The notes: generated by a model from the sequence alone, not told the origin. A stretch of DNA of 64,000 bases from Cloeon dipterum (GCF_949628265.1 NC_088788.1:7874001-7938000); one strand, 5' to 3'. Positions 22,805-36,638 are shown, counted from the stretch's first letter. A program made the numbers and translations.

Positions 22805-25800
22805 ATGGTGTTCCTGAGACGAAGGTCGTTGCTGCTCAAGACCCTGCTGGCCGTTCCCGTCATCTGGTTCTTCGTGGCCGTGCTCTACTCGACGTCGGAC
22901 AAGGCACGCGCACGGGGGCCCCTCGAGCCGGCGGCGGCGCCACCCCCGGAGGCGGCCGCCGTCCGCCAGGAGCAGCACCCTGCGCCCGGAGCCCCTGAGC
23001 CACCAGAGGTCGAACTGCAACCCCCTGTCGTGGTGGATAACCAACCTGACGCACCAGGTGAGCAAATTATTCCACACCCGCGAACCGGAAAATGGGAGTT
23101 TTTTTTTGTTTTGTTTATTTTTCTTTTGATTCGGCCTCGGTGCTCGCGTGTTGAGCTGAACTTCACGTATGTTTTTGTTTATTGAACGGAGGTGTGCGTT
23201 TGTTGAAGGTTGAGTTAATGCGAGACGCAAGTCAGCGCCTTTGTAGATTGTTTTTACCTCACGAACTTTTTCAAAATAATGATAATTTTCTGCTCGATCA
23301 GAGCATTCATTTTGTGTGCCTTTTTTCTTTATCTTGTGTGTGCTTGGCAGTTCTAAATAGGTCTAACAAACTTGGATTACATTCTAGGCCACTCTCATTC
23401 TGCGGATCATCATCTTTTTAGATGTTGAAAATTACGATAATTTTGCTCCGTTGAACAATAGACGCCATTTTTAAAAAATAAAGCAATTATTTTTGCTTGC
23501 TTGTTTGAAAAATTGTTATAGATTTTAATCAGTTTAGATCCTCAACTTTAATTTAGTACAAACCTGATGCAATTTCAGGGAAGTTCCGTTAATTTTCTTG
23601 ATTTATTTTATTTTTAATGCTACTGTTTTCTCGGTTGGTTTTGATGTTTTTACATTGAATTTTTTATGCGGCCAAATTTTTATTTGAAATGATTAGTCCT
23701 TGGCTTCAAACTATTTTTTATCGATTTTAATAACGGTTTTACTGCTTTGTAAAGCATTTTTGGAATCTGCATTATCGAAAAAAGCGGATTTCCTGGAAAA
23801 AGGAATCATGACACTGGTTTGCCGGGTGTAAAATTAACCATAAAAATGAAGATTTTCCTGTACGTTTAGGCTGGGTATCTCCCGGAAGTTTCCTAAACTT
23901 GCAGTGCAGTGGTTTTCTGCGGTTTTTGCTCTTCATGGTTCAATAAATATAAATTAACAAAATGCCATAAATGGAGAGGGAAACGGCTTATTGTTTTTTT
24001 GTTGACTCGTGGGTGTTTGAGTTTTTAAACATTTTAAATTAATTTTTCATTAGCACCAAAAACCCGCAAAAACCCTGATTTAAGGAGTAGTAATTTTTAT
24101 TCAGTGATTTTCCACTTTCAACTAATTGAAATTTAACTATCTGGTGTTTATTTGTGAGTCGATAATTTTTATTTATTTTGGTGTTTGCTCAAAATTGTAA
24201 AAAGGGGAAATTCAGCATAATTGACTTGTTTTTATCTTATTTTATCGCTTTCCTAACTGCTTTCGCGCGTGTCTCCGCTTGTTATTTTCCTATCTTGCGT
24301 TTTTATCGTTCAAGGACGTTTTTACTGTTTGGAATGATTCCAGAATTTTGTCTTTTTATGATAAATGTGTCTCGCTAAGGCTGTGAATTTTAGACAGAAT
24401 TTAAGTTTTTATTTCTTGAATTGATCTCAAGATTGCTCAAGCCTTTTTGTAAAGGATTTTGAAGATATTTGGCTTCTCTAGAAGTTTTCAAATATTTGAG
24501 TCTCTTTAAATCATAAAAAATTATTTCGTAAAGCTGAGAAAAAACTGATCTGTTCAAAGTTGAATGATAGTATCCTATTTATCTGTGAAGACACTCATTT
24601 TGAAGCTTTTGAAGATAAAGTTTAATGTTTTTATCCATTTTCTGCTCCATCAATTAATTCCTTTTCAAATTAAAACAACAATCTCGTTGTCAAGCAAAAA
24701 TGTGTTTCAATTAATTTAAACAGTGTTTCTAAATTCACATCATATTTTGTTGGCTATTTAAACTCTGTGATGTGAACAAATAAATTTAAAAAATTAGTTA
24801 AAATGATAAAAAAATTCAATTTATGAAACGAAAAGATTTAAAATATTTTAACAATTTAGCATAATTTTTAGTGTGCCAAACATACATACTTTTAAATTAA
24901 TTAAATTCTAATTCAATTATACTGCGTATGTTCGTAGGTTTTCACGAGCAAGAGCAGGAAAACGAAATCAGCAAGAAAGAGGAAGAGGATGCGGGGGCGA
25001 TGGGCGTTCTGCCGTTGCCGAACGGCAACAGCAAGTACGGCGAAATGGGCAAGCCGGTGGTGCTGCCGAGCAACATGTCGACGGGCATGAAGAAGCTGGT
25101 CGACGAGGGCTGGCAGAAGAACGCCTTCAACCAATACGTCAGCGATCTCATTTCGGTCAGACGCAGCCTCCCTGACCCCAGGGACGAATGGTAATGAGTG
25201 TTTCTTTTACTCTTTGAAAATTTACTTACATTTAATTTCTTAAATAGGTGCAAGAAGGAGGGCCGGTACCAGAACAGTTTGCCTTCGACGTCGGTCATCA
25301 TTTGCTTCCACAACGAAGCGTGGTCGGTCCTCTTGCGCACGGTCCACTCAGTATTAGACAGATCTCCAGCGCACATGATTCATGAGGTTTTGCTCGTCGA
25401 TGACTTCTCCGATATGGGTAATTATCCGCCAAATTCTAGTTGCAATTTTAGATTTTTTTAAACATTGTGAAAATGAATGATTCTTGTAAGGAAAGTTTCT
25501 CTCTCTAGATTCAATTTTGAATTATATTAAGATATATGATACAAAAATTATAAATCATCAATTATCTGCAACTCACAGTTCTGAAAAGTATTTATAATAT
25601 AGAGCCAGTGTTTTTTAACTCGTTTTTGCTCTATTTTTAATCAAACCTACTCCTCGGCTGAGAAGATAATTCTTTATTGGTCATTTAAAGGCCGTATAAT
25701 TTAAAATTTTCGCGTTCATGCTTTTTTTGTTAAAGAAATAAGGATCAAACTCCCATAGTATATTCTTTTAAAATTCTGCAGTGCTCACAAAATGCAAAAT

Positions 25801-28670
25801 CGCTGGGTTTTATGTTAATTTCGCAAACAGCTCTACTCCATTTATTTATTAAACTGAATGACGTTAGAAGCAAGACAGGAAGGCCGAAATTTACATTTAT
25901 TATGATTTGATTTTCAAATGCCATAGTGACGCTGTTTGCCACCATAGATAAAATAATACTGTTATGACTTTAACTGCTCTAGAATGAATGAATTATTTTG
26001 TTTACACTTATCATTTCTGAATTTTCATTTTTATTTTCTGGCTGATTTTCACGAAGCATATTTTTTGCAGACCATTTGAAAACTCGGCTAGAAAACTACT
26101 TCACTAAGTACCCGAAGGTGAAGATCATCCGTGCGAAGAAGCGCGAGGGCCTGATCAGGGCTCGCCTGCTGGGTGCTGCCAGGGCCACTGGCAAAGTACT
26201 TACCTACCTGGACTCTCACTGCGAATGCACCACAGGCAAGTTTGATGCATTTTCTATTATGATAATTAAAATTCTTCTCGCATTGAAGAATTAAACCTTA
26301 ATTAGAAAACAAGTTTTATCTAAAAATGCAAGAAAATCATAATAAATGAATTAAATAAATTTGCAGGGTGGTTAGAACCGCTGTTGGACAGAATCGCTCG
26401 CAACTCGACGACCGTGGTGTGTCCAGTGATTGACGTGATTGACGACACGACGCTTGAGTACCACTACCGCGACTCTGGCGGCGTCAACGTTGGCGGCTTC
26501 GACTGGAACCTCCAGGTAAAATCATTAGAACATCCCTCTTGAATGAATATTAATAATTTAATTTGCGCAGTTCAACTGGCATTCTGTGCCCGAGCGGGAG
26601 CGCAAGCGGCACGAGAACTCTGCCGAGCCGGTGTGGAGCCCGACCATGGCGGGCGGACTCTTCAGCATTGACAGGGAGTTTTTCGAGAGGCTTGGCACCT
26701 ACGATAACGGCTTTGATATTTGGGGTGGTGAAAATCTCGAGCTCTCTTTCAAGGTAAGCAGGAATTAATGCAAAATATTTTAATTGTTGACATAAAAGAA
26801 TTAAAATTATTGTTTCAATAAGGGTTTTAATCATTTCAAACAATTTACTGAAATTTGACATGCTTTATTTAAATTACTTCCATTGAATTCCTTTTGTAAA
26901 GACCAATCAATTATGTAAAAGATTAGTTTTTGCATTTATTTTGAGGAATTTCTTTTAAAAAAATCAATTAAAATTCGATATTTTGAAATTATCGCTGCTA
27001 AATCTTAGTAATTAAAACATTGCTAATCGTCCAACCTGTCTTAACCTCCGCAAATGGACTTTAAAAGAAAAAATTATTTTGTTACAAATTTTTAACCAAT
27101 TAATTTTCACGTTTTAGGAGATCAATGATTTTAAATAAAATTTTCAGACGTGGATGTGCGGGGGAACGCTGGAGATAGTTCCGTGCTCACACGTGGGCCA
27201 CATTTTCCGCAAACGCTCCCCTTACAAGTGGCGCTCGGGCGTGAACGTGCTCAAGAAAAACTCGATTCGTCTGGCCGAGGTGTGGCTCGACGACTACTCA
27301 AAGTATTACTACCAGCGCATCGGCAACGACCTCGTAAGAAATATCTAAACCCGGCCTGATGATTTAGTTTTAAAACAATCAAACTGACAGGGTGACTTCG
27401 GGGACGTGTCGCCAAGGAAGAAGCTGCGCGAAAATTTGCAATGTAAATCATTCAAGTGGTATTTGGACAACATTTACCCTGAACTCTTTGTACCTGGCGA
27501 TGCTGCCGCATCGGGAGAAGTGAGTTTGTGCAAAATATGATTTTTAAATGGAGAGTCGCGTATTTCGAATTGCGTAAATTACTTTTAATTTCTTTCAGAT
27601 TCGCAATACTTGGTCGGGCCAGTGCATCGACTCTGCGTGCAAACCCGAAGACCACCACAAACCCGTGGGTCTGTGGCCTTGCCATAAACAGGGTGGAAAT
27701 CAGGCGAGTTTCTTTAATACTTTGGTAAAATTTGGAGTCTAATTGAAATTTAACAAATTGTAGTATTGGATGCTGAGCAAAACGGGCGAAATCCGACGCG
27801 ATGAAGCGTGTCTGGATTACGCGGGACAGGAGGTGATCCTCTACCCTTGCCATGGCTCCAAGGGCAACCAGTATTGGGAATACAACAAAGCGGTGAGTGT
27901 CTTAAATCTTTAAAAAAATACTTTTGCAGGTTTTTAACAGGGTTCGCCAATTTTTCAATGCACCGCTGGTTTTTTGCGCTTAAAACAGCGGGGAAAACCC
28001 CACCATTTTTGGGGTTTTCCGCATTTTTTCGAATTATCCCAGAAAAGGTCATATTTTGCGCTAAAGAAGTCAGAAATTATGGAAAATACGACGAGTTAAA
28101 AAAAAAATTATTTTGGTGGAACCAGTGGCTTTTTTTTTACTGATTTCGTGAAAATAAATATTTTTGGTCATTCCTTGCGAAAGAATTTAAGATCTTCTAT
28201 TATATTAAAATGCATTTGTTACAGAAAAATGTTTAAAATTGCTGAAAAACGTTTTTTGGGATGCAGTGAGTTCTTCCGGGAAAATGCGGGTCTATGCGAA
28301 CCCTGGCTTTTAAGCAGCTAATTTTTGTTTATGATATTTTTTTAACCTAATTCACGAGCAAGACTTAATTATTTTAATTACTGGAGCATATTTTCTTTCA
28401 ATATTTAGTGTCATAATGTATCTAGGTTTTTTTTAAATTTTGTTTAAACAAACTGAAAAGTTTATTATTTGTGTTAGCAGTGGGAATAATAATATTCTCT
28501 TCTTGTTTCAGTCAAAACTGGTGCGCCACGGGAGCAGCAAAAAGTGCCTTGCAGTGAACGATAGCAAAAAGAAGCTGGTGATGCAGGACTGCAATCAGCA
28601 GAACAACAACCAGCACTGGCTCTTCGAAAACTTCGATCCGTCCAAACTTAGTCACGACGGGCCAGCTTAA
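22805..28670 (+). CDS. Pgant5: Polypeptide N-acetylgalactosaminyltransferase (Pgant5-like)
   Basis: Eleven exons: 22805-23057, 24938-25190, 25248-25417, 26071-26235, 26367-26515, 26571-26753, 27148-27333, 27391-27519, 27599-27703, 27764-27892, 28512-28670; 626 aa, frames all consistent. This is a type II Golgi protein: a basic cytoplasmic tip, a membrane anchor at about residues 10-28, then a Pro/Ala-rich stem. The GT27 catalytic domain follows: [20 protein letters not shown], the metal-binding DSH (LDSHCEC, about 274), [15 protein letters not shown], and [10 protein letters not shown]. The C-terminus is a ricin-type lectin domain with QxW-type repeats (GGNQYW, GNQYW, NNQHW). It transfers GalNAc to Ser/Thr to start mucin-type O-glycans. 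The match to the arthropod Pgant5 group rests on recalled motifs such as [20 protein letters not shown]; the paralogue name is less sure than the family. Introns 4 and 9 use GC donors. Confidence 0.92.
23058..24937 (+). other. Pgant5 intron 1
   Basis: 1.9 kb without exons. At 24377-24395 it carries AAGGCTGTGAATTTTAGAC, identical to the end of the TIR element at 47190-47692, probably a solo remnant. Pieces near 23790-24080 (GGTTTGCCGGGTG, CCGCAAAAACCCTG) faintly resemble decayed hAT-like ends. Confidence 0.5.
27938..28305. mobile_element. hAT-like MITE (CAGGGTTCGC ends) with near-perfect 8-bp target duplication
   Basis: 368 bp with ends CAGGGTTCGC and GCGAACCCTG, flanked by GTTTTTAA (27930-27937) and GCTTTTAA (28306-28313), 7 of 8 bases identical. 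It sits in intron 10 of pgant5. The left end is shared with the remnant at 56441. Noncoding. Confidence 0.8.
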
Positions 28671-29213
28671 TTTGCAAAACCTCTAGAAAGACATTTAGTT
28701 GGAGAAATAATTAGACGCAAGGACAATTTGCATTTTTACACGACAGCATATCCACTCCACAGAGCTTATTGTCGCGCCGACTTGGATTTTCGCATTTTGT
28801 TTTATGCCTCGCGGCGTTCCGAACGAACATCCCGAAGGTGCCAGCATTTTAATTTTCAGGTTTGATGGGAGTTTTAACATTTAACCTGGTGAAATGGGAG
28901 TTTCGGAGCCAGCCGCGCGCGTTTTACTTGTTGTTTGTGAGTCATCAAGTGTGATCTTGTTGCATTGTTGCCAGAAACGTTGAATTGTGTATGTGCACCT
29001 CGCCGGGCATTCCTCTTGGACAGGATTATTTTTAAATTTAATTTCATGTTCAGTGCAAATTGAAAGTATTTATATGTATTGTTGAGAAGTTTGTTTGTAC
29101 GGTGCTAGTGTACTTAAATATCAAATAATTTTCGATCAAGTGCTAGATTTCGGTGTCTCTTTGAATCTTGAACTGCTGCACCCCCGCTCTTTCTCAGCAC
29201 GATTGTAAAATTA

Positions 29214-29219
29214 AATAAA
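29214..29219 (+). terminator. Poly(A) signal of pgant5
   Basis: AATAAA, about 540 bp past the stop codon; no earlier AATAAA was seen in this 3'UTR. The 3'UTR runs from 28671. Confidence 0.6.
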
Positions 29220-29438
29220 AGCAGCGCCGTCGCAGGCCTAAAAAGTATTTGCATATCCGCGCGTAATTGTACACATTCCGATCATTTTGATTTGTGATAA
29301 ATATATATTTAGATGTGTAATTTGTACGCTCAAAGTGTTGCAGGTCTTTTCTTGAGTGCCGTAATCCAACTGTTTTTAATTTTGCCTCCGTTTTTAAATA
29401 ATAAATTGAAACACATTTAATTGACAACAATCGCTGTT

Positions 29439-29444
29439 TTTATT
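29439..29444 (-). terminator. Poly(A) signal of SMC1
   Basis: Minus-strand AATAAA about 100 bp past the SMC1 stop codon. It faces the pgant5 signal at 29214, so the two 3' ends converge. Confidence 0.6.
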
Positions 29445-29542
29445 TCTGTACTACACTAATCACATACACGAGAATGTAATAAATATTTACACCAGGTATT
29501 TGAAAAGGTAAAATTTGAGAATAGCAAATAAAAATGACGAAT

Positions 29543-32500
29543 TCACATCTCCTTGTGCTCGTAGTACTCCGTCAGGTCCAGGGTTAGCACCTGACTCACC
29601 AGCACTCCTTGGTCAATCTGTCATGAAATTATGAGATTTGTTTTTAAATCGAGTAAATTTTATTACGTTGGGGCAGATTCCAATCAATGCGTTGGCGTGA
29701 GAGTAGAATTCCTCTTTCAGGGAGATGACGATGGTTTGGAGTGAGTTGGTCTTTTCCACGATGTACGAGGCCACTTTGGAAATGTTGGTGTTGTCCAGGG
29801 CGGCGTCGATCTCATCAAGCACGAAGAACGGCGCTGGTTGGTAGCTGGAACACAATCAATTTTTAAATTGTGTAAGAATGCTCATTTGATAGTTTGAGCA
29901 ACATAACTGTCACAGAAATGCACATTTTGACCTTAACCTATGACCAAATTTGGTGTTAATCGATCACACTTGACGAGAAAAATTCAAAACACACTTTATC
30001 CTAAATTCGACCATTTGTAAATGCGGTATATATCCCCAAAACTTTAACTAAATTAAAAATTGCATTGAATTTTCCGGAATTTTCATACCTGTGAATGGCG
30101 AAAAGCAGGGCAAGGGCAGCAACGGTCTTCTCTCCTCCACTCAAGTTGGACATGGGCTGGAACCGCTTTCCTGGGGCGACGCAATTGTAGTTGATTCCAT
30201 CCAAGTATGGCTCTTCCGGGTTCTCCGGACCCAAAAAGGCCTGCGCGGACTGGTTCTGCGCGAGACTCTGCAGAAATTTTGAAATAAATAAATGTTTCAA
30301 GGCCATTTAATCGAGTAATTACTTTGTAAATGCCGTCGATTCTGTCTGAGACGAGCTGGAAGCAGTCCATGAAGCGTTTGTAGCGCTCGGCCTTGACTCG
30401 CTCGAACGCCTGCTTCGTCTTGCGCGCCTTCTTGCGCACGTTTTCAAACTCCTTGTCCGTCTCTTGCAGCTTCTCCCTGGCCATGTCTAGCTTTTGCATC
30501 GCCTGACACATAAATTCAAAGTTAGAAATTATTTTTATTGTAATTAAGAGTTGCTGTTTACTTTGAGGTTGGGCGCGTTGATCTTCTGAATGTTGGCGAT
30601 GCACTCGTTCAGCTTCTTGCCCAGACTGTTCTCGATTTTCTTCTTGTCGTCAGGGTCGTCCAGGTCTTTGTACTGAGACCGAAGGGCGTCGTAGTCGATC
30701 TTTATTCTGAAATTGATTGTTTGAAATCGTGATAAGTAGAGAAATTTTAAAGTTCAGATTTTTAAATCTGGAAATTTAGGAAAACGGAACCAAAATGTGA
30801 AATTTAAAAATTGCTTTGAATTTCTGTTAAAATATTGTTGAAAATTAAAAGAAAAAATATTAACAAAATTAGTAACATTTAATCTTTTTGAAGCGATCAT
30901 TCCAAATTTTTTTTGTAAAATAATTATTAAACCTAAGACATAATTTACCTGTTTTCCTTTTCGTAGGCCTGCTGAGAGCTTGAGGCAGCCTCATGAGCAT
31001 CATCCTGGGAGCCGGAAGCTTCAGGACCTCCTATGTCCTCCATGTTGCCTCTCAGCATTGGTATGAGAATATCTTCCATCTAGATTTAAAAGTATAAACC
31101 ATTAAATCTTCTCTTTCATTTTTTGTGATAATTTTTGAGGATTTATTTTCTCAAACTTCGTAATAACAGCGTTAAAATTTCCAGAAATAAAGCATTTCCC
31201 AACTACATTAATAATATATGTTTTTTTTTGTAAAACTATTCCTTTTCAACAGAATTGACCCAAAACTCTTGCAAAATATTAATTTTTAAATATTTTTTCA
31301 AACGAAATATTCTTCAAGCAATAAAAAGCTGAAAATAAACAACAACCCTTCAAATATATTAAAATAGATTAACTCCTGACCTTGCACTGGGTGAGGATGC
31401 TGTGTCTTTCGCCCTTTTTCTGCTCAATCTTTGACTCAAGAATGGACGCCTGCTTCTGCGCGGCCAGAATTTCCTTGGCGACTGCGCCGACCTCCCGCCG
31501 CATCTTGCCAATGTCCTCCTCGAGTCGGTCGTAGTCAACCTTCTTGTTCAGCCGCTCGTTCTTCAGCTTGTCCATGTCCTTCATGTCCTTGTCTATTTCC
31601 GCCAGCTGCAGACTCTCCGCCCGCCGCGCCTTCTCCAACGCGTCCTCGTCGTCCTGCACGGCTCTCTCCCACCGCCTCATGTTGTCTGAGATTTAAAAAT
31701 ATAAAAAATTGATCCACATAAATAAAAAATATAAAAATGGATAATTAATTATTAGTTCCTGTGGGAAAATGTTGCTAAAGCCTGAAAACTATTTATCACT
31801 TTCTTCTATAAATATTTCACATTTAATCATTTCCTGATTTTTAAGCACAATTATAAATATATAAATAAATTTATTTTTAACCAAAGCAATACGGAATTAA
31901 TATTCGACTCACTTTCAGTCTCCCTAGTTTTTTCAAAGGCAAGCTGATTCTGGATTCGGTTCTTCTGGTTTTCGAACTCGAGGCGTTTCTTGGCACGCTC
32001 TTGCTGCGTTCTGGTTTAAAAATTGACTTATTTATCACTCTGCTTGAGGTTAATATTAAATTTAATTAGTACCTGAGCTCTCGCTCTTCATACTGGCGGA
32101 TGTTCTTCACGCCGATCTGCACGCAGAACTCCCTGAACACTATGTCCTCGACATTGTTCATATTCTCCTTGATTTTCTCGATCTCCGCGTCCCTCTTGCG
32201 CATTCTGTCCTCGATGATCGTGATGTTGGGCTGTAAGAATAATTTTTAATTAATAAATAAATTAAGTAAATGAATTTGCATCCTACCTCAAAATCATTGA
32301 GATTCTGCTTGAGCTGCTTAATCTCCTGTTGGACGACCTGGATCTGGCGGCTGGTGTTTTCAAGATCATTCTTAGAGTACTTGAGCCTCGTCTCCAGCCC
32401 CTTGATCTGCGACTCGACTGTGTTCAACTCACTCTCTTTACGCGACTTCTTCATGGCCTCGCGCAGCTCCTCGGTAAGCCGCTCTTTCTGCGACTTGAGG

Positions 32501-35500
32501 TTGGACAAGTGTTTTTCGTCCCAGCGCTTCGCCTTGCGCGCCAAATCAAGAGAGCCGCCGCTGATTATACCAGACTTCTGGTAGTACGTGCCATCCAACG
32601 CAACGGCGTCGTAACGCTGTCCGTCCTGCATTTCATATGCCACCTAGAAGGACAAATTTCAAAAATTATTAAGTAATATAGCAAAAAGAGGCTCAAGAAT
32701 TAAATAATTACTCTATGATCTCCATATGAAAATCTCATTGACAGCTGATATTCAATTTAATTATTTTCTTCATATTTTACACAATTTTATCCGACTTAAC
32801 ATTTTTAATTTAAATAAAAAATGATAAACCTTGTTATTTGTTTTTGGTTTTTTAATTTAGCTTTACCTTCATGGCATCTTCAGGTGATTCACACACCAAA
32901 GCATTGTTTGTAGCGAAAAGAACGGCTCTTTTGATGTCTGGAGGGTCGTATTGCAGCACGTCATAAAGCAACTTGACGTTTTTTGGCTCTCGGATGTTCC
33001 TAAAAAACAAATAATTTCCCTTTTCGTACCAGCCATAAGAATATTTCTTAATTTTTACCTGAGCCTCTCTTTCAAGCTCTTGGCCTGGATATAATCAAGC
33101 GGCAGGAAGGTTTCCGGCTCAAGCATCTGCTCCTTCAGGTACTGGATGCACTGCCTGGCCGTGTTCTCTGTGTCCACCACGATCGCCTCCATGAACTTGC
33201 CCAGCACCTTTGTCACGCACATGTTGTACCGCTTGTGGATCGGCTGGCACATGTTGATCATCCGATCAAACTAAAAAAATGGAACATTATATACTGAAAT
33301 TAATCGAATTTTAGATTTTCACAAGGGAAAAATTCATTTCCTGCATTTCTTGCTCAAGAAATTGGTAAAAAATTGAAAAACCAGGTGAAAATGCAACCGT
33401 GATAAATTCTTATGATATATTTACTCAAAAATTTAATAAAATAAAAACCAAATCAGAAGTATTACAACTCACCACTCCAGGGTAGAGCCGTTTGAAGTTC
33501 TCGACTATCTCCTGCTTCTTCTTGCGTCTGGCTTCTTCGTGTTTGTCCACGCGAGCGTCGCCAAGCTGCTCAGCCACATTTTCCAAATCCCTCTGCAAAT
33601 TGGTCACCTTGTCCTTGCTGGAGCCGACGTCGCTCTCCAACTCGCGCCTCAGCCGCCGCTGCTCTTCCAAAGCAGACTCGCTTGAGCGAATGTGCTCGCC
33701 TAACTTCTCGATTCGCTTCTCGGCCTCGTCTTTTTCGTGACCTTTCTGCTTCAGCCGGTTCTCGATCTCGGTTTTGCGGCGGTACTCGTTGTCCAGGCGG
33801 TCCTGGTCTGATTTCTGCTCGCGGTTAACTGAGTCTAGCTCCTGCAGGTGGAGTGCTGACTGACGGCCGGCCTCCTCCTTCAGACGGTGGTACTGGTTCA
33901 TCTGCTCATCCTCCAGGTTAAGTTCTTTACCTGAATAATAAAATTTACTTATTAATATTCAATATTCAATTTAAATTTGTTAGAGTTAAATTATTTTAAG
34001 ACATTATTTTTAAACTCAAATTGGTTGGTAAAAAATTAATAAAATCTCACCTAAGCATGATTCATTGCTATATATTATAAAAAATTGAATACTTTACAGT
34101 GAAGTCATACATACTAAAGGTTGCGTATTTTAAAATCGGTTTAACCAGCCTAAAATTTAATATATATTAGTTTCATTTTTTTAACGAAACTGCTGTTGTT
34201 TAATCAGCTAAATTAGCCGTACTAACAGATAAGAAGGCGATATATTTGTGATTTTTGGTGCAATAAAATATTCTTCGTACAAGTTTTGCAACATTTTCTT
34301 ATTAGATTTGCACCACGCGAATTTTGAGTTTATTGAACCCCCTACAAGATTAGAAAAATTAATTAATTAACTTTGTCCTGGTCCTGGAAAAATCACGCAA
34401 CATTCAAACGCGAATTTTACCCTCAGGAAAAAACCAGAGCAATATCCCTGTTAGTTTCCAGGATGAATATACCTTGTTGCTGTGATTCTCCAGCAATGGT
34501 TTCCTCATAATCCATTCTCTTCTTTTCAACTTCGGCCAGTTCGCGTTCCAGCTCGGCAATGTCTTCCATGTGGGCGTCATACGCCTTCTTGGCCTGAGCC
34601 ATTGACTTCTTGGCCGTCTCCAGTTTCTTCTGATGATGGGCCACTTTCTCCTTGGCCTTGATGAACGTCGGCCGCTTCTTGTTAATCTCCGTTTCCTAGA
34701 GGCAAAAGATAATATTTTAAAAATGGTTAAAATATCACAGTCCTTGGCCTAAAATTTGAAATTTTCCTTATTCCTGGGGCGATTTGCAAATCATTTAACA
34801 TTTTCAAATTATTCAAGATTTATTTCGCGGTTTTAGCGCTCAAAAAGGTATTCAATCTAATTTGATGGCTTTGAAATAAACAGTCGAGAAATTTCGCAGT
34901 GCTCAACAATACCCAAATTTTAATCTTTGAACCAAGTGTTGCCCCTTTGTTGCAACAAGGAAAGGAATTCAAGTTTGTTTGTTAAGAAGTGATTCTGACT
35001 CCCGACCTACAACAACACTCTGGGAGCGGTCATATTTGAATAGCTTTTATTATTGTTGCGCACAGAGCAAACTTAAGATTGAGGTGACAGTACAGAAGAA
35101 CAGTTTGGGAAAGAATTAAAGATCAACTTTTGTGAACATCTCCAATTGAAAACAAGAAATGGCAGAAATTTAAATGTTCAAACTGGTGTTTTTCTAATAA
35201 AATTGAACCACAAAGATTTTATTTAAATAAATTCCAGAAATCTGTTGTGCGCCATGTAAAAGAACCAAAACCTTAATATTTGCGGTGGTTATCTACTTTC
35301 ATAAGCGATGTAAACGTTTTTTGCAGTTTAATTCTATTTTTCTCTCCAGAGATGAATTTCACTGTGGCTCAAGAGTATTAAAACTGCGCGATTTGTGCTC
35401 ATTTAGTGTTGAAAAGCACACACAACTATTCATTGACATAACATACTCTAAAAAAGGGCCATAATTTAGCGCACTAAAAAACAACACTACTTACAATTTC

Positions 35501-36638
35501 TCTGATCTCCTGCTCAGTCTTGGCCATCTCTCGGCCAATCTTGCCCTGCTCCTTCTTCTTCTCCTTCAGCTCCTCCTCTTTGCCCTCCTTGGACTGCTCT
35601 ATGCGCTGCACGACCTGCTGCTGTGTCTGCAGCTCGTCGGTGATCAGCTCGATGTCCTTCTCGTTGTGGTAGAGTCGGAAAAGCGCCAACTCGACCTGCT
35701 TGTCGGCAAGCTCGTCCTTCAGCCGTTGGTACTTCTCCGCCTCCTCTTTTTCCATCTTCGCCTCCTTCCTCTCCAGGGCAATGTTGCGCTTCTTGTTGTA
35801 CGTGTGTTGCGTGTCCGCCTCCGCCTGGGATACCTCCACCTTCAGCCGGTCGTACTCTTCCTTCAGGGTACCAGATCTTAAATATTTAATAAAAATTAAT
35901 TTTCATGGAAAATCTGGAGAAACGGGCTTTTCAAATTTCATGATTATAAAAATGAGAATATTTTGAGTTTTAATCATGATAGAACATTGAAATTTGTTCC
36001 AAACGATGCCAGTTTTAAAACTTGAAACAAATTTAATACCCGCTGATTTCCTCAAACAGGGCAGTTCTCTCTTTTGGATTCTTCATAGCAATTGATTCGA
36101 CCGCACCCTGGAAGACGAGGAAATTCTTGGCCTTTGTGTTGATTCCCAGCCTCTCCAGCTCTGACAGATACTGCTGGCTGCTGACAGTCTGTGAATATAA
36201 TTTTTATTAAGGCCCTGTTTACAATTTTAAAACATGTAACGCACTTCTTCGTTGATGCGGTGCTCAGACGAGGAGCCAAGGACGACCCTGGTGAAACTCT
36301 TCTCTGTGCCATCCTCCAGCTCGAATATTGCGGTCACGGAGGCCGATCGAGAGACCGGTTTGCCAACGGAGGCGCCGTGGATTAACTCGCTCAGCCTTTT
36401 CACTCGCAGACTCGATGTTTTTTCTCCCATAACGAAACTGATGGCATCCATGAAGTTAGACTTGCCTGCAAAAGTCAAGAATTATGTCAGTCCCATCAAA
36501 TTTCAAAACAAATACAAAATACATACCGGAGCCATTGGGGCCGATGACAGCCGTGAACGGCTTCAAAGGACCGATTTTCTGGGAGCCCCTGTAGGACTTG
36601 AAGTTGTCCACGGCGATGTACTTCAGGAATGCAGGCAT
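29543..36638 (-). CDS. SMC1: Structural maintenance of chromosomes protein 1 (cohesin)
   Basis: Eighteen exons: 36527-36638, 36245-36465, 36040-36188, 35495-35876, 34473-34695, 33473-33930, 33059-33270, 32867-32999, 32287-32643, 32073-32230, 31913-32010, 31381-31685, 30949-31079, 30562-30706, 30323-30502, 30089-30267, 29667-29844, 29543-29617. Total 3696 nt, 1231 aa; human SMC1A has 1233. The N-terminus carries Walker A (GPNGSGKSN, from residue 33). A long coiled coil surrounds the hinge (exons 7-9: [32 protein letters not shown]). The C-terminal head has the ABC signature [16 protein letters not shown] and Walker [16 protein letters not shown]. With SMC3 and a kleisin it forms the cohesin ring. 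The start [16 protein letters not shown] matches the family N-terminus. No break or missing catalytic residue was found. Confidence 0.97.
33318..33405. repeat. Fragment of the hAT-like MITE right end
   Basis: Within SMC1 intron 6, TTCTTGCTCAAGAAATTGGTAAAAA and CCAGGTGAAAATGCAACCGTG match the right third of the 7907-8259 element. No left end was found. Confidence 0.55.
34371..34470. mobile_element. Decayed copy of MITE family A beside the SMC1 exon 5 donor
   Basis: TTGTCCTGGTCCTGG, CACGCAAC and AAACGCGAATTTTA follow the family A consensus in order, with a small deletion. The far end, CCAGGATGAATAT, resembles the closing CCAGGACGAATT. Its end is directly against the splice donor at 34471-34472. 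Confidence 0.55.
34696..35494 (-). other. SMC1 intron 4
   Basis: About 0.8 kb of AT-rich intron; no exon or repeat recognised. Confidence 0.6.
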
